A stretch of 64,000 nt of DNA. Source: Odoribacter sp. Z80. GTDB lineage: Bacteria > Bacteroidota > Bacteroidia > Bacteroidales > Marinifilaceae. Made by a program: the position numbers and the translations under genes. Below the pieces are notes generated by a model, which worked only from the letters and a program-made list of their open reading frames with translations, was not told the origin of the DNA and did no database searches. Shown piece after piece: positions 48,307-56,487 of the stretch (position 1 is the first letter of the stretch; every line of letters starts with the position of its first letter). The stretch lies in NCBI RefSeq assembly GCF_009935865.1, contig NZ_QWEL01000003.1, positions 248,001 through 312,000 of the forward strand, in the 5' to 3' direction.

Positions 48307-49179
48307 ATGAAATCAGATTTAATACTTCTCTGTATTCTGTTCAGTTTATCGCTATCTGCACAAAACAACGATGTGACTAAAGATACTTTAAGGCACAACG
48401 AATCCGCAACAATTATTCTCCGGCATCAGAAAACAACACCTCAAGACACTTCCATCTATCAAAAAGAAAATCAGGATAAAAAAGAACTTACGGCATCAGA
48501 ACTTTTTATGCTTGGAAAAAAAGCTTCTCCCAATAGATATTATTCATCTTTCAAAGGACATTGGAGCGGATTCCAGTATGGATTTGTAAATTTTACTCAT
48601 ATTCCTTCTCCTTGGGAAGATTTAGAATTGGATTGGTGTCGTTCATTTGCAATGCAATTTAATCTGTTCAAATATGACATTAATCTTTCCTGTCGTGACA
48701 ACTTAGGGTTATTGACCGGTTTAGGGTTGGAATATCAGAGACTTCGGTTTAATAAAGATGATATTTCCATCACGAAACAAGATGGAGATTTAATCATGTA
48801 TCATCCGACCGAACACGACAACAATATCGGATCTGTCCGTCGCAGTTGTTTCAAAACACTTTACCTAACTATCCCGCTTTTAATGGAAGTTCAATTCCCC
48901 GCCAGAAATAAAAAACGTATGTATGTTTCCGCAGGCTTTATGGGAGGTTTCCGGATGCATTCCAAAACAAAAATTGTTTATAAAGACGAAGAAGGAGAAA
49001 AACATAAAAAGAAAGAGAAAGGAAACTTCAACATGATACCCTTCAAAGCAGATGCTATCGCAAGAATAGGTTACCACCATGTGAACGTATGGGGCAGCTA
49101 TACACTGACCAATATGTTCAAATCCGGCGACACCCCCAAATTACATGCTTATACTGTAGGGCTTGGCCTCTCTTTCTGA
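48307..49179 (+). CDS. Outer membrane beta-barrel-like protein, unknown
   Basis: This 290-residue product has a signal peptide (MKSDLILLCILFSLSLSAQ). The mature part has alternating amphipathic strands and a C-terminal aromatic residue (TVGLGLSF), the pattern of PorT/OmpW-like outer membrane barrels. No ligand or partner is evident. A bidirectional terminator follows, separating it from the aromatic operon. Confidence 0.68.
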   Translation: MKSDLILLCILFSLSLSAQNNDVTKDTLRHNESATIILRHQKTTPQDTSIYQKENQDKKELTASELFMLGKKASPNRYYSSFKGHWSGFQYGFVNFTHIPSPWEDLELDWCRSFAMQFNLFKYDINLSCRDNLGLLTGLGLEYQRLRFNKDDISITKQDGDLIMYHPTEHDNNIGSVRRSCFKTLYLTIPLLMEVQFPARNKKRMYVSAGFMGGFRMHSKTKIVYKDEEGEKHKKKEKGNFNMIPFKADAIARIGYHHVNVWGSYTLTNMFKSGDTPKLHAYTVGLGLSF

Positions 49180-49184
49180 AAAAT

Positions 49185-49210
49185 AAAGGAGTGTCTTGCG
49201 ACACTCCTTT
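49185..49210. terminator. Terminator at the end of the aromatic operon
   Basis: Perfect 11-base arms (AAAGGAGTGTC / GACACTCCTTT) with a TTGC loop sit between the barrel gene and the last gene of the leftward aromatic operon. T-rich sequence follows on both strands. Confidence 0.85.
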
Positions 49211-49213
49211 TGA

Positions 49214-50308
49214 TTATTCATTCATAATTTTGGTCTGACGGTCAATAGAAGCCTGATGAATAGCCTTGAATATCTTTTCCAGAAACTCATTATCCAAACC
49301 TTTTTGATTTCCCTTCTCAAACACTTTACCCAAGATGGTGTCCCAACGCCCCGGCTGTAATATCGTAATATTATTTTGCTTCTTGTATTTTCCGATTTCA
49401 TCAGACACCCTCATCCGGCTTGCCAATAACTCCAGCAAATCATTATCAAGCACATCTATCCTGGCCCGCAATTCATCAATATTTTCTTTATATTCCACAT
49501 TTTCCGAATCAATATCCCGAATCACCAACTTATCCAATATTTCGGACAAAGCCATCGGAGTAACTTGTTGTGCAGCATCACTCAAAGCAATTTCCGGGCA
49601 AATATGAGACTCCACAATCAAACCGTCAAACCCCAAATCCATAGCCTGTTGGGAAATCTCCTGTATATATTCCCGCTTACCGGAGATATGACTCGGATCG
49701 CAAATCATTAACATTTCGGGAAAACGTCTCTTAATCTCAATCGGCAGCTGCCATTGCGGTACATTCCTGTACTTCGTTTTCCCATAAGTAGAAAATCCCC
49801 GGTGTATCACACCCATTTTTTTCAAACCCGCCATATTTAAACGTTCCAGCGCTCCAATCCACAATTCCACATCCGGATTCACAGGATTTTTTACCAGTAC
49901 CGGAATATCTGTACCCTTTAAAGCATCAGCAATTTCTTGCATCGCAAAAGGATTGGCAGTCGTCCGGGCACCAATCCACAACATATCCATTCCGGCCTTT
50001 AAAGCTTCGTAAACATGTTTTACATTCGCAACTTCAGTAGAAATTTTCATTCCCAACTCCCGTTGAACCCGCTGCATCCATGACAAACCTTCCGAACCGA
50101 CACCTTCAAAACAATTAGGACGGGTACGCGGTTTCCATATTCCCGCACGTAACACTTCCACTCCGGCATTCTTCAAAGCTTTCGCGGTTTCAAAAATTTG
50201 CTGTTCACTTTCCGCACTGCATGGCCCGGCAATAATAACCGGCTTTCTCATATCAGAAAACAGTCCCCATTTTTCCGTCTGGATTAAATCTAATTTTGTA
50301 GCTGTCAT
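49214..50308 (-). CDS. Bifunctional DAHP synthase / chorismate mutase
   Basis: This 364-residue protein fuses two activities. Residues about 1-265 form a DAHP synthase of the AroF/KDO8P-synthase-like family (GPCSAESEQQIFETAKAL, RAGIWKPRTRPNCFEGVG, CDPSHISGKREY). Residues about 270-364 form a helical AroQ-type chorismate mutase (ELRARIDVLDNDLLELLASR). It thus supplies both the first step of the shikimate pathway and prephenate formation. It is the last gene of the operon and probably a target of feedback at the protein level, as in related fusions. Confidence 0.95.
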   Translation of the reverse strand: MTATKLDLIQTEKWGLFSDMRKPVIIAGPCSAESEQQIFETAKALKNAGVEVLRAGIWKPRTRPNCFEGVGSEGLSWMQRVQRELGMKISTEVANVKHVYEALKAGMDMLWIGARTTANPFAMQEIADALKGTDIPVLVKNPVNPDVELWIGALERLNMAGLKKMGVIHRGFSTYGKTKYRNVPQWQLPIEIKRRFPEMLMICDPSHISGKREYIQEISQQAMDLGFDGLIVESHICPEIALSDAAQQVTPMALSEILDKLVIRDIDSENVEYKENIDELRARIDVLDNDLLELLASRMRVSDEIGKYKKQNNITILQPGRWDTILGKVFEKGNQKGLDNEFLEKIFKAIHQASIDRQTKIMNE

Positions 50309-50336
50309 ACTTTTTATCGTTTTATGTGTTTTATTT

Positions 50337-51200
50337 CTACCGGATAATTCTCTTTATCTTATTCGCCTTATGAATCAATTTTTTTATCCCCTCCTCATCA
50401 TACTCTTCAATATGGTGCTTAAACTCTTGCAATTTCTCCATATAAGTATCCAGAACCGTTAATACATTCTCTTTATTCTGAGAAAAAATAGGAGCCCACA
50501 TATCAGCATTACTCTTAGCCAAACGCACCGTGGAAGAAAATCCCCCGGAAGCCAGGTCAAAAATATTCTTTTCATTTTTCTCCTTCTCCAAAACTGTTAA
50601 CGCCAACGCAAAAGAAGTAATATGAGAAATATGAGAAACATAAGCCGTATGTACATCATGATGGGCCGCACGCATAAAAATGATCCGCATATTCAAACAA
50701 TCATACATCTGCTTTATCAATTCCACTGCCCGGATATCCGAATCTTCCGCATTACAGATAATTCCCGCCCGGCCATCGAATAAACCGGGCAAAGCAGCCC
50801 AGGGACCTGAATATTCAGTTCCCGCCATAGGATGGGCTGCTACAAAATTTTTCCGGTTCGGATGGTACCGGACCAGATCGTTAATTTTTTCTTTTGTGGA
50901 ACAAACATCGGTTACCACCTGACGGTCCACCTTATCCAAAATATCGGGAATAATCCGGATTGCAGCACTTACCGGTACAGCAACCACAATAATATCACTG
51001 GTGGCAACACATGTTTCATAATCCACAATTTCATCCACCAATCCCAGTTCCTGTGCCGCCGCCGCATGCAAAGCATCCTGTTCCACACCGACTACCCGGT
51101 CGGCAAATCCCCTTTTTTTCAAATCCACAGCCATAGAACCGCCAATCAGACCTATTCCTATAATTCCTACTTGCATATCTTCCCTATTTAATTTCAGCAT
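50337..51200 (-). CDS. tyrA: Prephenate dehydrogenase
   Basis: This 287-residue NAD(P)-dependent enzyme converts prephenate to 4-hydroxyphenylpyruvate for tyrosine. The N-terminal Rossmann motif is GIIGIGLIGGSMAVDL, with AHPMAGTEYSGPWAALPG and AAHHDVHTAYVSHISHI as substrate and catalytic segments (the latter with the conserved His). It begins one base after the aminotransferase stop, so translation is tightly coupled. ATG at 51176 is an alternative, shorter start. Confidence 0.94.
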   Translation of the reverse strand: MLKLNREDMQVGIIGIGLIGGSMAVDLKKRGFADRVVGVEQDALHAAAAQELGLVDEIVDYETCVATSDIIVVAVPVSAAIRIIPDILDKVDRQVVTDVCSTKEKINDLVRYHPNRKNFVAAHPMAGTEYSGPWAALPGLFDGRAGIICNAEDSDIRAVELIKQMYDCLNMRIIFMRAAHHDVHTAYVSHISHITSFALALTVLEKEKNEKNIFDLASGGFSSTVRLAKSNADMWAPIFSQNKENVLTVLDTYMEKLQEFKHHIEEYDEEGIKKLIHKANKIKRIIR

Positions 51201-51201
51201 A

Positions 51202-52395
51202 CTAACAAAATGACCCGTGTTTAAAAGGAGATAACCGCAAAGCTTTCCGAATCCGGTTTAAAGCTTCCGATAAAACTTCTTGTGTCGCACACAAGGAAAT
51301 TCTGATATAATGTTCCCCATTGCTTCCAAAAATAAATCCGGGAGTGATGAATACCCTGGCTTCCTGCAAAATATAATCCGATAACTCTTCCCCGTTTTTC
51401 CAGCAATCACTAACTCTTCCCCATAGAAACATACCTCCGCTGTTTTTATCATATTTCACTTCCAATAAATCAAAAATCTCTCCGGCCAGTCTCTGCCTCT
51501 TGCGGTATTCGGCATTCAATTGGAAGTACCAATCCTTCCCCTGGGATAATGCAACGGTAGCAGCCAATTGCAAAGGTTTAAACATACCCGAATCCATATT
51601 ACTCTTTACTTTCAGGACATTGGCTATTATATCAGCCTCCCCGGCTATCATTCCGATACGCCATCCCGACATATTATGGGCTTTACTCAAAGAGTTCAAC
51701 TCCACACAACACTCCTTCGCCCCGGGAACACTGAGAATGCTCAATTGTTCTTCATTCAAAATAAAACTATAAGGATTATCATTACAAATCAAAATACCAT
51801 GTTTTAATCCGAATGCAACCAAACGTTCATACAATTGCCTGTCAGCTCTGGCACCTGTAGGCATATTGGGATAATTCGTCCACATCATTTTAACACCGGA
51901 TAAATCCATCGCTTCCAATTGCCCGAAATCGGGAAACCAACCGTTTTCCTCTTTTAAATCGTAAGGAATAATTTCTGCTTCAGCCAGCAAGGAAGCAGAA
52001 GAATAAGTCGGATAACCCGGATTGGGAACCAATACTTTGTCCCCTCTATTCAAAAAAGCCAGCGACAACAACAGAATTCCTTCTTTAGAACCCGCCAGCG
52101 GCTGAATTTCTGTAAACGGATTCAGCTCCACATCATAATACTTTTTATACCAATCAGCAAACCCCTCCCTCAGCGAAGCAATTCCTTTATAGCTCTGGTA
52201 GGCATGATTCGCAGGATTCCGAGCCTCTTTAATCAAAGCAAGGATAGCTTCTTCGGGAGGCATACGGTCCGGAGCTCCGATACCCAAATTAATCACCGGT
52301 ATGCCCTGCCGGTTCATGGCTTCAATCTCCTGCAACTTCCTGGAGAAATAATACTCACTAACACAATTCGTCCGGTTGGCGGGTTTAATAATCAT
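51202..52395 (-). CDS. Aromatic-type pyridoxal phosphate aminotransferase
   Basis: This 397-residue fold type I aminotransferase sits between pheA and tyrA in the operon, so it probably transaminates phenylpyruvate and 4-hydroxyphenylpyruvate; that role is inferred from context. Motifs are NPGYPTYSSAS, NYPNMPTGARAD and the PLP lysine in LSKAHNMSGWRIGM. Sequence features also overlap LL-diaminopimelate aminotransferases, so that alternative stays open. Confidence 0.88.
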   Translation of the reverse strand: MIIKPANRTNCVSEYYFSRKLQEIEAMNRQGIPVINLGIGAPDRMPPEEAILALIKEARNPANHAYQSYKGIASLREGFADWYKKYYDVELNPFTEIQPLAGSKEGILLLSLAFLNRGDKVLVPNPGYPTYSSASLLAEAEIIPYDLKEENGWFPDFGQLEAMDLSGVKMMWTNYPNMPTGARADRQLYERLVAFGLKHGILICNDNPYSFILNEEQLSILSVPGAKECCVELNSLSKAHNMSGWRIGMIAGEADIIANVLKVKSNMDSGMFKPLQLAATVALSQGKDWYFQLNAEYRKRQRLAGEIFDLLEVKYDKNSGGMFLWGRVSDCWKNGEELSDYILQEARVFITPGFIFGSNGEHYIRISLCATQEVLSEALNRIRKALRLSPFKHGSFC

Positions 52396-52411
52396 AATAT
52401 TTATATTTTTA

Positions 52412-53230
52412 TCAACAATAACTTTTATACTCTCCCATAACGGTAATGTTTTCCAATAAAGGCTTTACTGCATTTATGGCTTCCCGGTAATGCCCGTAAT
52501 CTTCAAATTTCAGATCCACATAGAAAAAATACTGCCATTCCCGGCCGGGAATAGGTAATGACTGTATTTTCGTCAGATTCAGGTCATAGTAAGTAAAGAT
52601 TGAAAGCACTTGTGACAAACTTCCTTTTTTGTGTGGAAGAGTAAAGCAAATAGACGACTTATCCCTGTCCTTTTCAGGTACATCAATATGTTCGTCCAGA
52701 ATCAGAAAACGAGTATAATTCTGTTTATGGGTTTCTATACTGGCCTGTAAAACCTCCAAACCAAAAAGTTCTGCAGCCAATCCGGAAGCAATCGCTCCGG
52801 TATGCTTCAATCCCCGGATTGCAATATCCGCCGCACTTTTTGCCGTATCTTCCGATTCCACCAAACGAATATGCGGATATTGTTTAAAAAATTCCCGGGT
52901 CTGGGCAATAGCCATATAATGGGAATGTACTTCCCGAATATCCTCTATCCGTTGTCCGGGCAAAGCCATCAAATTTTGTTGAATACGCAGGAACACCTCC
53001 CCTTTAATCGGACAACCGTATTTATGAAGTAACGAATAATTCGGCAATAATCCTCCGGCTACGGTATTTTCAATAGCCATAACCGCCCCGTTCGCTTTTT
53101 GCTGCTCTAAACTCAGAAACAGATCCTCAAAACTCAGGCATTCACAAACTTCAATCTGATTCCCGTAAAACAAACGCGCAGCCTGCTCGTGAAAACATCC
53201 GTGTACACCTTGAATTGCAATTTTTGTCAT
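52412..53230 (-). CDS. pheA: Prephenate dehydratase
   Basis: This protein of about 272 residues makes phenylpyruvate from prephenate. Start ATG at 53230 (MTKIAIQGVHGCFHEQAA) is preferred: the longer frame would cover the second attenuator terminator. The catalytic domain shows AIENTVAGGLLPNYSLL and SEDTAKSAADIAIRG. A C-terminal ACT domain (residues about 190-272, FTLPHKKGSLSQVLSIF with the ESRP-equivalent region) is likely to bind Phe as feedback inhibitor. First gene of the operon and controlled by the tandem attenuators directly upstream. Confidence 0.95.
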   Translation of the reverse strand: MTKIAIQGVHGCFHEQAARLFYGNQIEVCECLSFEDLFLSLEQQKANGAVMAIENTVAGGLLPNYSLLHKYGCPIKGEVFLRIQQNLMALPGQRIEDIREVHSHYMAIAQTREFFKQYPHIRLVESEDTAKSAADIAIRGLKHTGAIASGLAAELFGLEVLQASIETHKQNYTRFLILDEHIDVPEKDRDKSSICFTLPHKKGSLSQVLSIFTYYDLNLTKIQSLPIPGREWQYFFYVDLKFEDYGHYREAINAVKPLLENITVMGEYKSYC

Positions 53231-53251
53231 CTTTTTTTCGTTTTTATTCTC

Positions 53252-53280
53252 AAAAAAACCCCGGACATCAAGCCGGGGTT
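53252..53280 (-). terminator. Attenuator 2 terminator (before pheA)
   Basis: On the minus strand AACCCCGG and CCGGGGTT form an eight-base stem with an eight-base loop, followed by T7. It ends 22 bases before the pheA ATG. CCGGCT at the end of its 5' arm is complementary to AGCCGG in leader peptide 2 (codons 24-25). Confidence 0.88.
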
Positions 53281-53301
53281 CATATATATTATCATACAGA
53301 T

Positions 53302-53397
53302 TCAGGACAAAATATACAGCCACCGGCTACTTCTTCTAAAATAAAAGTAGAAATAAAAATAAAACCAGTTGCTAAATCGAAAATATTTCTCCATCAT
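53302..53397 (-). CDS. Leader peptide 2 of the aromatic operon (Phe/Tyr-rich)
   Basis: This 31-codon frame starts ATGATG and reads MMEKYFRFSNW, then FYFYFYFYF, then RRSSRWLYILS. It has 7 Phe, 6 Tyr and 2 Trp. Nine alternating Phe/Tyr codons in a row have no explanation other than ribosome stalling on charged-tRNA supply. The codons after the run hold AGCCGG, complementary to the terminator's 5' arm. It ends 22 bases before the terminator stem. Confidence 0.9.
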   Translation of the reverse strand: MMEKYFRFSNWFYFYFYFYFRRSSRWLYILS

Positions 53398-53405
53398 ATC
53401 GTCAT

Positions 53406-53434
53406 AAAAAAAAGCCCTGAAATTTTCAGGGCTT
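53406..53434 (-). terminator. Attenuator 1 terminator
   Basis: On the minus strand AAGCCCTGAA and TTCAGGGCTT form a ten-base stem with a three-base loop, ending in T8. Its 5' arm AAGCCCT is complementary over seven bases to AGGGCTT (53471-53465), the sequence immediately after leader peptide 1's stop codon. Confidence 0.9.
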
Positions 53435-53471
53435 ACTTATCATATTTTTTTATTCATCATACGGAAGCCCT

Positions 53472-53528
53472 TTACTTTCTGCTAAAAAAGTAGAAATAAA
53501 AGTAATATGCATTCCAAAATGATTTCAT
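53472..53528 (-). CDS. Leader peptide 1 of the aromatic operon (Phe/Tyr-rich)
   Basis: This 18-codon frame encodes MKSFWNAYYFYFYFFSRK: 5 Phe, 4 Tyr and 1 Trp in 18 residues, with eight aromatic codons consecutively. Its TAA stop abuts AGGGCTT, the predicted antiterminator strand. The ATG lies about 14 bases from the predicted transcription start of the promoter at 53549-53579. Confidence 0.9.
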   Translation of the reverse strand: MKSFWNAYYFYFYFFSRK

Positions 53529-53548
53529 TTCTTTCAATTTTATGGCCT

Positions 53549-53579
53549 CAAAGATACAAACAAAACATTCCCTTCCAAA
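53549..53579 (-). promoter_or_regulatory. Promoter of the aromatic amino acid operon
   Basis: On the minus strand TTTG (53579-53576), a 19-base spacer, and TATCTTTG (53556-53549) match the Bacteroidetes consensus. Transcription should begin near 53542, about 310 bases before the pheA ATG. Confidence 0.85.
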
Positions 53580-53770
53580 TATCAAAAGCCGTTTTTTATG
53601 GGAAATATTGATTTTTTTTCAATAATCACCCAAAATGTTTAAAATAACACACACCTATAAATTTACCGGTATATTTTACCTCATATCCGCATAATGTTAT
53701 TCTTTGGAATTCATTCGCTTTTTACACGGTTTTCCTGTAAATTTGCCACTAAAACATCACAAAATACAAT
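53580..53770. other. Divergent region between the pheA promoter and polA
   Basis: No gene is visible here. TAAATTTG just upstream of polA could be its -7 box, but a good -33 partner is lacking. The divergent promoter for the aromatic operon lies at the left end. Confidence 0.5.
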
Positions 53771-56461
53771 ATGCCTGATTCCAAAACTTTATTTCTGCTG
53801 GACGCTTATGCGCTCATATACCGCTCGTATTATGCTTTTATCAATAATCCCCGGATTACCACAACAGGTATCAATACTTCTGCTACTTTCGGTTTTTGTA
53901 ATTTTCTGGTTGAACTGCTGGAACTGGAAAAACCCACCCACATTGCAGTAGTTTTCGACCCGGCAGGTCCAACCTTCCGCCATGAAATGTACGCGCCCTA
54001 TAAAGCCCAGCGTCCGCCCATGCCTGAAGACTTGAGGAAATCAGTTCCTTACATAAAAAATATCATTGAAGGATTAGGCATTTCGTGCATTGACGCCCCC
54101 GGCTACGAAGCCGATGACCTCATTGGCACCCTGGCCAAAAAAGCTGAAAAAGAGGGTTATACCGTTTATATGATCACGCCTGATAAAGATTACGCCCAGT
54201 TAGTCAGTGAAAAAGTCTTTATGTATAAACCGGGACGCTCCGGAAATAAATCAGAAGTCTGGGGTATCGCAGAAGTTCTGGATCACTTTGGTATAGAACG
54301 GGTGGACCAGGTGGTTGATATATTAGGCTTAATGGGCGATACTGCCGACAATGTGCCCGGATGCTCCGGTATCGGTCCGAAAAGTGCAGCCTCACTGGTT
54401 TATAAATATGGCGACATTGATGGTATTTATACCCACATCGATGAACTGAAAGGCAAACAGCGTCAAAACTTGCTGGACTGCCAGCCTACAGTTCAACTTT
54501 CCCGCACATTGGTTACCATTTGCACAGAAGTACCCACCGATATTGTTCCGGACAACCTGGAAAAAAAGCCCTTGGATGTGAAAGTATTGGAACCGATTTT
54601 CAAGGAACTTGAATTATTTTCTTTGGTCCGGAGAGTTCTGAACACCGAATCCGAAGAAGACATTGCTACTGAATTGCCTGATATCAAGGTAATTTATACC
54701 GACCGCAGTCAGGACATCCCAGCCCTTATCAAAGAATTGAAAGACTCGGACCTATTTGCTCTGTATACAGAACTCCAGGCAGATTCCTTGTATGAGTCCT
54801 GGCCCTCCCGTCTTTGTTTCGGGACCAAACCTCATGAAGTAAATTATATCTGTCTTCCGGGACTTCCGGAAAAAGCATTGGAAATACTTCTCCAATTTAA
54901 ACCGGTATTTGAAGACAGTTCCAAAACGTTGATTTCCGAAGATGTAAAAAATAACATAATCTGGTTGAAAAGGGCCGGCATTGCCGTACGAAACACAATC
55001 TTTGATGTTAAAATCGCCCATTATGTATTACACCCGGACATGTCTCACGACCTCAACCGAATTGCCCTGGAATACCTGAACTATAAACTGGCGGGCAACA
55101 AAGTAAAGGAAGAACAGCAATTGAGCCTGCAATTTGATGAAGAATTACCGGAGGAAAACGATTTTGCAGAAAACACCAATATCATTTTCCAATTGTATGA
55201 AAAACTGCGTGATGAACTTCAACAGACCGGTTTACTTACCCTTTACAACAATATTGAAATGCCTCTGGTATTTGTACTGGCAGATATGGAATACGAAGGA
55301 GTAAGTATCGATTGTGACGAACTGAAAAACATTACCCAGGAACTTAACGGAAAGATTTATGTCATTGAAAAAGAAATTTATGATTTAGCCGGCCAGGTAT
55401 TTAATATCAGTTCCCCGAAACAATTGGGGGAAATCCTGTTTGATAAACTGAAAATCGACAGTACCCATAAAAAAACCAAATCAGGACAATACAGTACTTC
55501 GGAACAAGTATTGGCCAAATTGGAAGAGGAACATCCCATAATCACCAAAATATTAGATTACAGAGGATTAAAGAAACTGGTGTCTACCTATACAGAAACT
55601 TTACCCACCTTTATAGACCGGGGAACAGGAAAAATCCATACCCATTTCAACCAGGCCGAAGCTGCTACGGGACGCCTGAGTAGTCTGAATCCCAATTTAC
55701 AGAACATCCCCATCCGTACTGAAGAAGGACGTAAAATCCGAAAAGCTTTCGTGACCGGAGATAAAGATTATGTATTCTTTTCTGCAGATTATTCACAGGT
55801 AGAACTCCGTCTAATGGCCCACCTGAGTCAGGACAAGGAATTGATCAATGCCTTCAATCATGGAATAGATGTCCATACTGCTACGGCTTCTAAAATTTAC
55901 CATGTTCCTCTCGAAGAAGTGACCAGCGAAATGCGACGCCGGGCGAAAACGGCCAATTTTGGTATTATTTACGGCATTTCCGCCTGGGGACTTGCCGAAC
56001 GTCTCCACATCAGCCGGAAAGAAGGCAAGGAACTAATAGACGGCTATTTCAAGCTCTATCCCGACGTAAAAAAATACATGGAAGAATCCGTCGAAAAAGC
56101 CCGGAAAAAAGAGTACGTAGAAACCATTATGGGGAGACGTCGTTATCTCCGCGATATAAACTCACGGAATGCAGTAATCCGGGGAATGGCCGAACGCAAC
56201 GCCATCAATGCCCCCATTCAGGGTTCCGCTGCAGACATCATCAAAATGGCTATGATTTGCATCAACAAACGCATCCGGGAAGAAGGCCTTTTGTCACGAA
56301 TGATCATTCAGGTACATGACGAATTGAATTTCAAATGTCACAAATCTGAACAACATCTCCTTCAAAGTTTAGTCACCAATTGTATGGAACAGGTAGTAAA
56401 ACTCTCCGTTCCTTTGACTGTAAGCACAGGATTCGGAGAAAACTGGTATGAGGCCCATTAA
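53771..56461 (+). CDS. polA: DNA polymerase I, proofreading site apparently inactive
   Basis: This 896-residue polymerase has three domains. Residues about 1-290 form the 5'-3' nuclease used in primer removal (YEADDLIGTLAKKAEKEG, GDTADNVPGCSGIGPKSA). Residues about 310-500 align with the 3'-5' exonuclease fold, but the metal carboxylates appear lost: Asp355 of E. coli is Tyr332, Asp424 is Asn395 and Asp501 is Asn468 (only Glu357, here Glu334, remains). Residues about 510-896 form the polymerase, with motif A DYSQVELRLMAHLS, motif B RRRAKTANFGIIYGIS and motif C VHDELNF intact. So it should replicate and repair DNA without proofreading. Confidence 0.94.
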   Translation: MPDSKTLFLLDAYALIYRSYYAFINNPRITTTGINTSATFGFCNFLVELLELEKPTHIAVVFDPAGPTFRHEMYAPYKAQRPPMPEDLRKSVPYIKNIIEGLGISCIDAPGYEADDLIGTLAKKAEKEGYTVYMITPDKDYAQLVSEKVFMYKPGRSGNKSEVWGIAEVLDHFGIERVDQVVDILGLMGDTADNVPGCSGIGPKSAASLVYKYGDIDGIYTHIDELKGKQRQNLLDCQPTVQLSRTLVTICTEVPTDIVPDNLEKKPLDVKVLEPIFKELELFSLVRRVLNTESEEDIATELPDIKVIYTDRSQDIPALIKELKDSDLFALYTELQADSLYESWPSRLCFGTKPHEVNYICLPGLPEKALEILLQFKPVFEDSSKTLISEDVKNNIIWLKRAGIAVRNTIFDVKIAHYVLHPDMSHDLNRIALEYLNYKLAGNKVKEEQQLSLQFDEELPEENDFAENTNIIFQLYEKLRDELQQTGLLTLYNNIEMPLVFVLADMEYEGVSIDCDELKNITQELNGKIYVIEKEIYDLAGQVFNISSPKQLGEILFDKLKIDSTHKKTKSGQYSTSEQVLAKLEEEHPIITKILDYRGLKKLVSTYTETLPTFIDRGTGKIHTHFNQAEAATGRLSSLNPNLQNIPIRTEEGRKIRKAFVTGDKDYVFFSADYSQVELRLMAHLSQDKELINAFNHGIDVHTATASKIYHVPLEEVTSEMRRRAKTANFGIIYGISAWGLAERLHISRKEGKELIDGYFKLYPDVKKYMEESVEKARKKEYVETIMGRRRYLRDINSRNAVIRGMAERNAINAPIQGSAADIIKMAMICINKRIREEGLLSRMIIQVHDELNFKCHKSEQHLLQSLVTNCMEQVVKLSVPLTVSTGFGENWYEAH

Positions 56462-56487
56462 AATTACTTTTCAGGGCCTTTTATCTG

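Noticed and set aside
52412-53323. Longer pheA frame starting at 53323
   Set aside because: It would read through the attenuator 2 terminator and add residues unlike any prephenate dehydratase. Met at 53230 opens the conserved domain.
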